Shown here: positions 53,312 to 53,858 of the stretch, piece by piece
How positions within the stretch are numbered: position 1 is the first letter of the stretch
Layout of the letters: each line of letters opens with the position of its first letter
Source of the DNA: Chloroflexi bacterium UBA4736
GTDB taxonomy: Bacteria; Chloroflexota; Dormibacteria; Dormibacterales; Dormibacteraceae
Direction: 5' to 3'
Assembly: GCA_002404015.1 (NCBI GenBank)
Contig: DHIW01000022.1
Coordinates: forward strand, 8,793-62,650
DNA length: 53,858 bases
Position numbers and translations under genes: made by a program
Notes under the pieces: model-generated
The model's database searches: none
What the model saw: only the letters and a program-made list of their open reading frames with translations
What the model was told of the DNA's origin: nothing

Positions 53312-53465
53312 TTAACGCCGCGGCCGCAGCACAGAAGGCCGGGTCGAACACGTCAATGAGATCCCTTACTGCTCGCACGCGCTCGGCCACACGGCAGGTG
53401 TCTTCGCCGAAGGCGTATTGAAGAAAATCAAGCTCGTCCTTATCGATGCTGGTTCTCTTAGACAA
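53298..53465 (-). CDS. Small protein starting the replication operon
   Basis: 55 aa (starts MSKRTSIDKDELDFLQYAFG). TTG start at 53465 with AAAGGAG 8 nt upstream. Helical, acidic first half; the second half is VAERVRAVRDLIDVFDP. The stop overlaps the HTH gene by 14 bp. No family recognised; its place before a Cro-like gene suggests a regulatory or antirepressor-like role, which is inference. Confidence 0.65.
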   Translation of the reverse strand: MSKRTSIDKDELDFLQYAFGEDTCRVAERVRAVRDLIDVFDPAFCAAAAALNATE

Positions 53466-53483
53466 TCGCGTTTCTCCTTTTGG

Positions 53484-53513
53484 TTGACAAAACCCACCCC
53501 ACCCGTGTATTGT
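53484..53513 (+). promoter_or_regulatory. Rightward promoter into the structured right region
   Basis: Consensus TTGACA (53484-53489) and TATTGT (53508-53513) with an 18-bp spacer. It points away from the replication operon, and no credible coding frame follows in the window. Its transcript would contain the hairpins at 53621-53840. Confidence 0.55.
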
Positions 53514-53560
53514 GGCGGACTAGGCGAGTAGGCTCGGTGGTCGTGGCGGGGTCCATGTCC

Positions 53561-53589
53561 TTAGTCTACCGCACAGCGCGGTACGTCAA
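53561..53589 (-). promoter_or_regulatory. Leftward replication-operon promoter with internal operator
   Basis: On the minus strand a -35 TTGACG (53589-53584) is followed by ACCGC-N5-GCGGT (53582-53568) filling the spacer, then GACTAA as a weak -10 at 17 bp. The half-sites match the array at 47633-47667. A repressor bound here would block the promoter. Confidence 0.6.
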
Positions 53590-53620
53590 TCGGATTTTTT
53601 ATAGTCCCCTTGCCGGCGGC

Positions 53621-53655
53621 GCCCCCAGCCTCAGCCCGTCGTCGGGGGCTGGGGG
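53621..53655. repeat. GC-rich hairpin A
   Basis: GCCCCCAGCC (53621-53630) pairs with GGCTGGGGG (53647-53655). The left arm and following TCAGCCCG recur at 53800-53817 in hairpin C, which has a similar right arm. Confidence 0.6.
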
Positions 53656-53700
53656 GGCAACCGGGTTGCCCCCTTGGAAAATCGCAGGGCCTTCGCTGAA
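53653..53700 (+). repeat. Hairpin-plus-tail repeat, copy 2
   Basis: Perfect 10-bp inverted repeat with one central base (53653-53673, GGGGGCAACC arm), then the tail TTGGAAAATCGCA (53674-53686) and CGCTGAA (53694-53700). Stem bases differ from copy 1 at 46858 but pairing is kept; the tail is identical. The insert between tail and CGCTGAA is longer here. Confidence 0.75.
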
Positions 53701-53792
53701 GCCTATAAACTCCGATGTCTAGTAGCGAGGTGTGGCGGTCCCCCGGGGCGGCGATTGTAGACCAGCAGGTACCCTTCGGAGCGCCCCTCCGC

Positions 53793-53840
53793 CTAGGGCG
53801 CCCCCAGCATCAGCCCGCCGGGGGCTGGGAAGCGCCCTAG
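53793..53840. repeat. GC-rich hairpin C
   Basis: Outer arms CTAGGGCGC (53793-53801) and GCGCCCTAG (53832-53840) are perfect; inner CCCCAGC pairs with GCTGGG. It shares GCGCCCCCAGC and TCAGCCCG with hairpin A. Confidence 0.65.
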
Positions 53841-53858
53841 TGGACCGTAACAGCGGAA

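Larger units (their letters stand above)
44815..53858. mobile_element. Integrative, self-replicating element inserted at tRNA-Ser (right end outside window)
   Basis: More than 9 kb. It holds a serine recombinase at the tRNA, an AEP prim-pol with a RecA-like helicase, an HTH regulator, short unknown genes and dense repeats, with a less uniform GC content than the flanking chromosome. No capsid, terminase, relaxase or FtsK/TraB gene is seen, so phage, satellite and conjugative element all remain possible. Confidence 0.85.
53466..53858. other. Gene-free right end of the window
   Basis: No convincing coding frame in 393 bp. It carries divergent promoters, an operator and three large hairpins. 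The density of symmetric sequence suggests an origin, a packaging or attachment site, or a structured RNA. Confidence 0.6.

Noticed and set aside
53480..53722. 80-aa plus-strand frame
   Set aside because: Starts inside a promoter and runs through hairpins A and B; no ribosome site.
44740..53858. CRISPR array
   Set aside because: Repeats seen are palindromic pairs or short iterons without regular spacers; no cas genes.

Overview
The window is high-GC bacterial DNA, mostly ordinary chromosome (about 1-44,750), followed by an integrated mobile element that starts at a tRNA-Ser gene and runs off the right edge. Gene content (GlgE pathway with fused TreS-maltokinase, GH57-GT5 fusion, ECF42 sigma factor with DGPF partner, ImuA-ImuB-DnaE2, a Gram-positive type LexA box, PMT-type mannosyltransferase, frequent GTG/TTG starts) suggests a high-GC Terrabacteria lineage such as Chloroflexota, Dormibacterota or Actinomycetota. 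No search could be run, so that placement is tentative.

Left part (1-10,408, leftward): a tightly coupled glycogen operon, glgE > treS-maltokinase > glgB > GH57-GT5 fusion. The fusion is cut by the left edge and is easy to miss because its stop codon is outside. The operon can make alpha-glucan from trehalose (TreS, maltokinase, GlgE), elongate it with a GlgA-type domain and branch it with GlgB. A GH15 glucoamylase at 42.4-44.7 kb probably degrades related glucans. Next come a small membrane protein, an ECF42-DGPF pair, a GT4 glycosyltransferase coupled to an inositol-monophosphatase-like enzyme, hydrolases and a flippase (10.5-17.9 kb).

Middle (18-44.7 kb): secreted C39-like peptidase, secreted glycosidase and SGNH hydrolase; two small coupled proteins, one with a zinc ribbon; ThiO-like oxidase; an SOS-controlled mutagenesis cassette (imuA-imuB-small protein-dnaE2) with a perfect LexA box inside its promoter; amidase; DUF1003 protein; a leftward block of three large polytopic GT-C-like proteins plus a small membrane protein; glpK with the two methionine-salvage genes mtnP and mtnA; larE; moeB; and an unknown protein coupled to a nitrilase.

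Right part (44,815-53,858+): an integrative, apparently self-replicating element inserted in the 3' half of tRNA-Ser(GCT). It carries a large serine recombinase whose last 17 codons and stop lie in the tRNA antisense strand, a replication module (HTH protein, AEP prim-pol, RecA-like helicase, GACTC iterons), many small unknown genes (several below usual ORF length cut-offs), two rightward genes, and a strikingly structured set of non-coding sequences: an operator array with exact 10-bp period, a matching operator inside a promoter, and two copies of a hairpin whose stems covary while the tail is identical. The right attachment site and any transfer, capsid or cargo genes are not in the window. 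This element is the best candidate for undescribed biology here.
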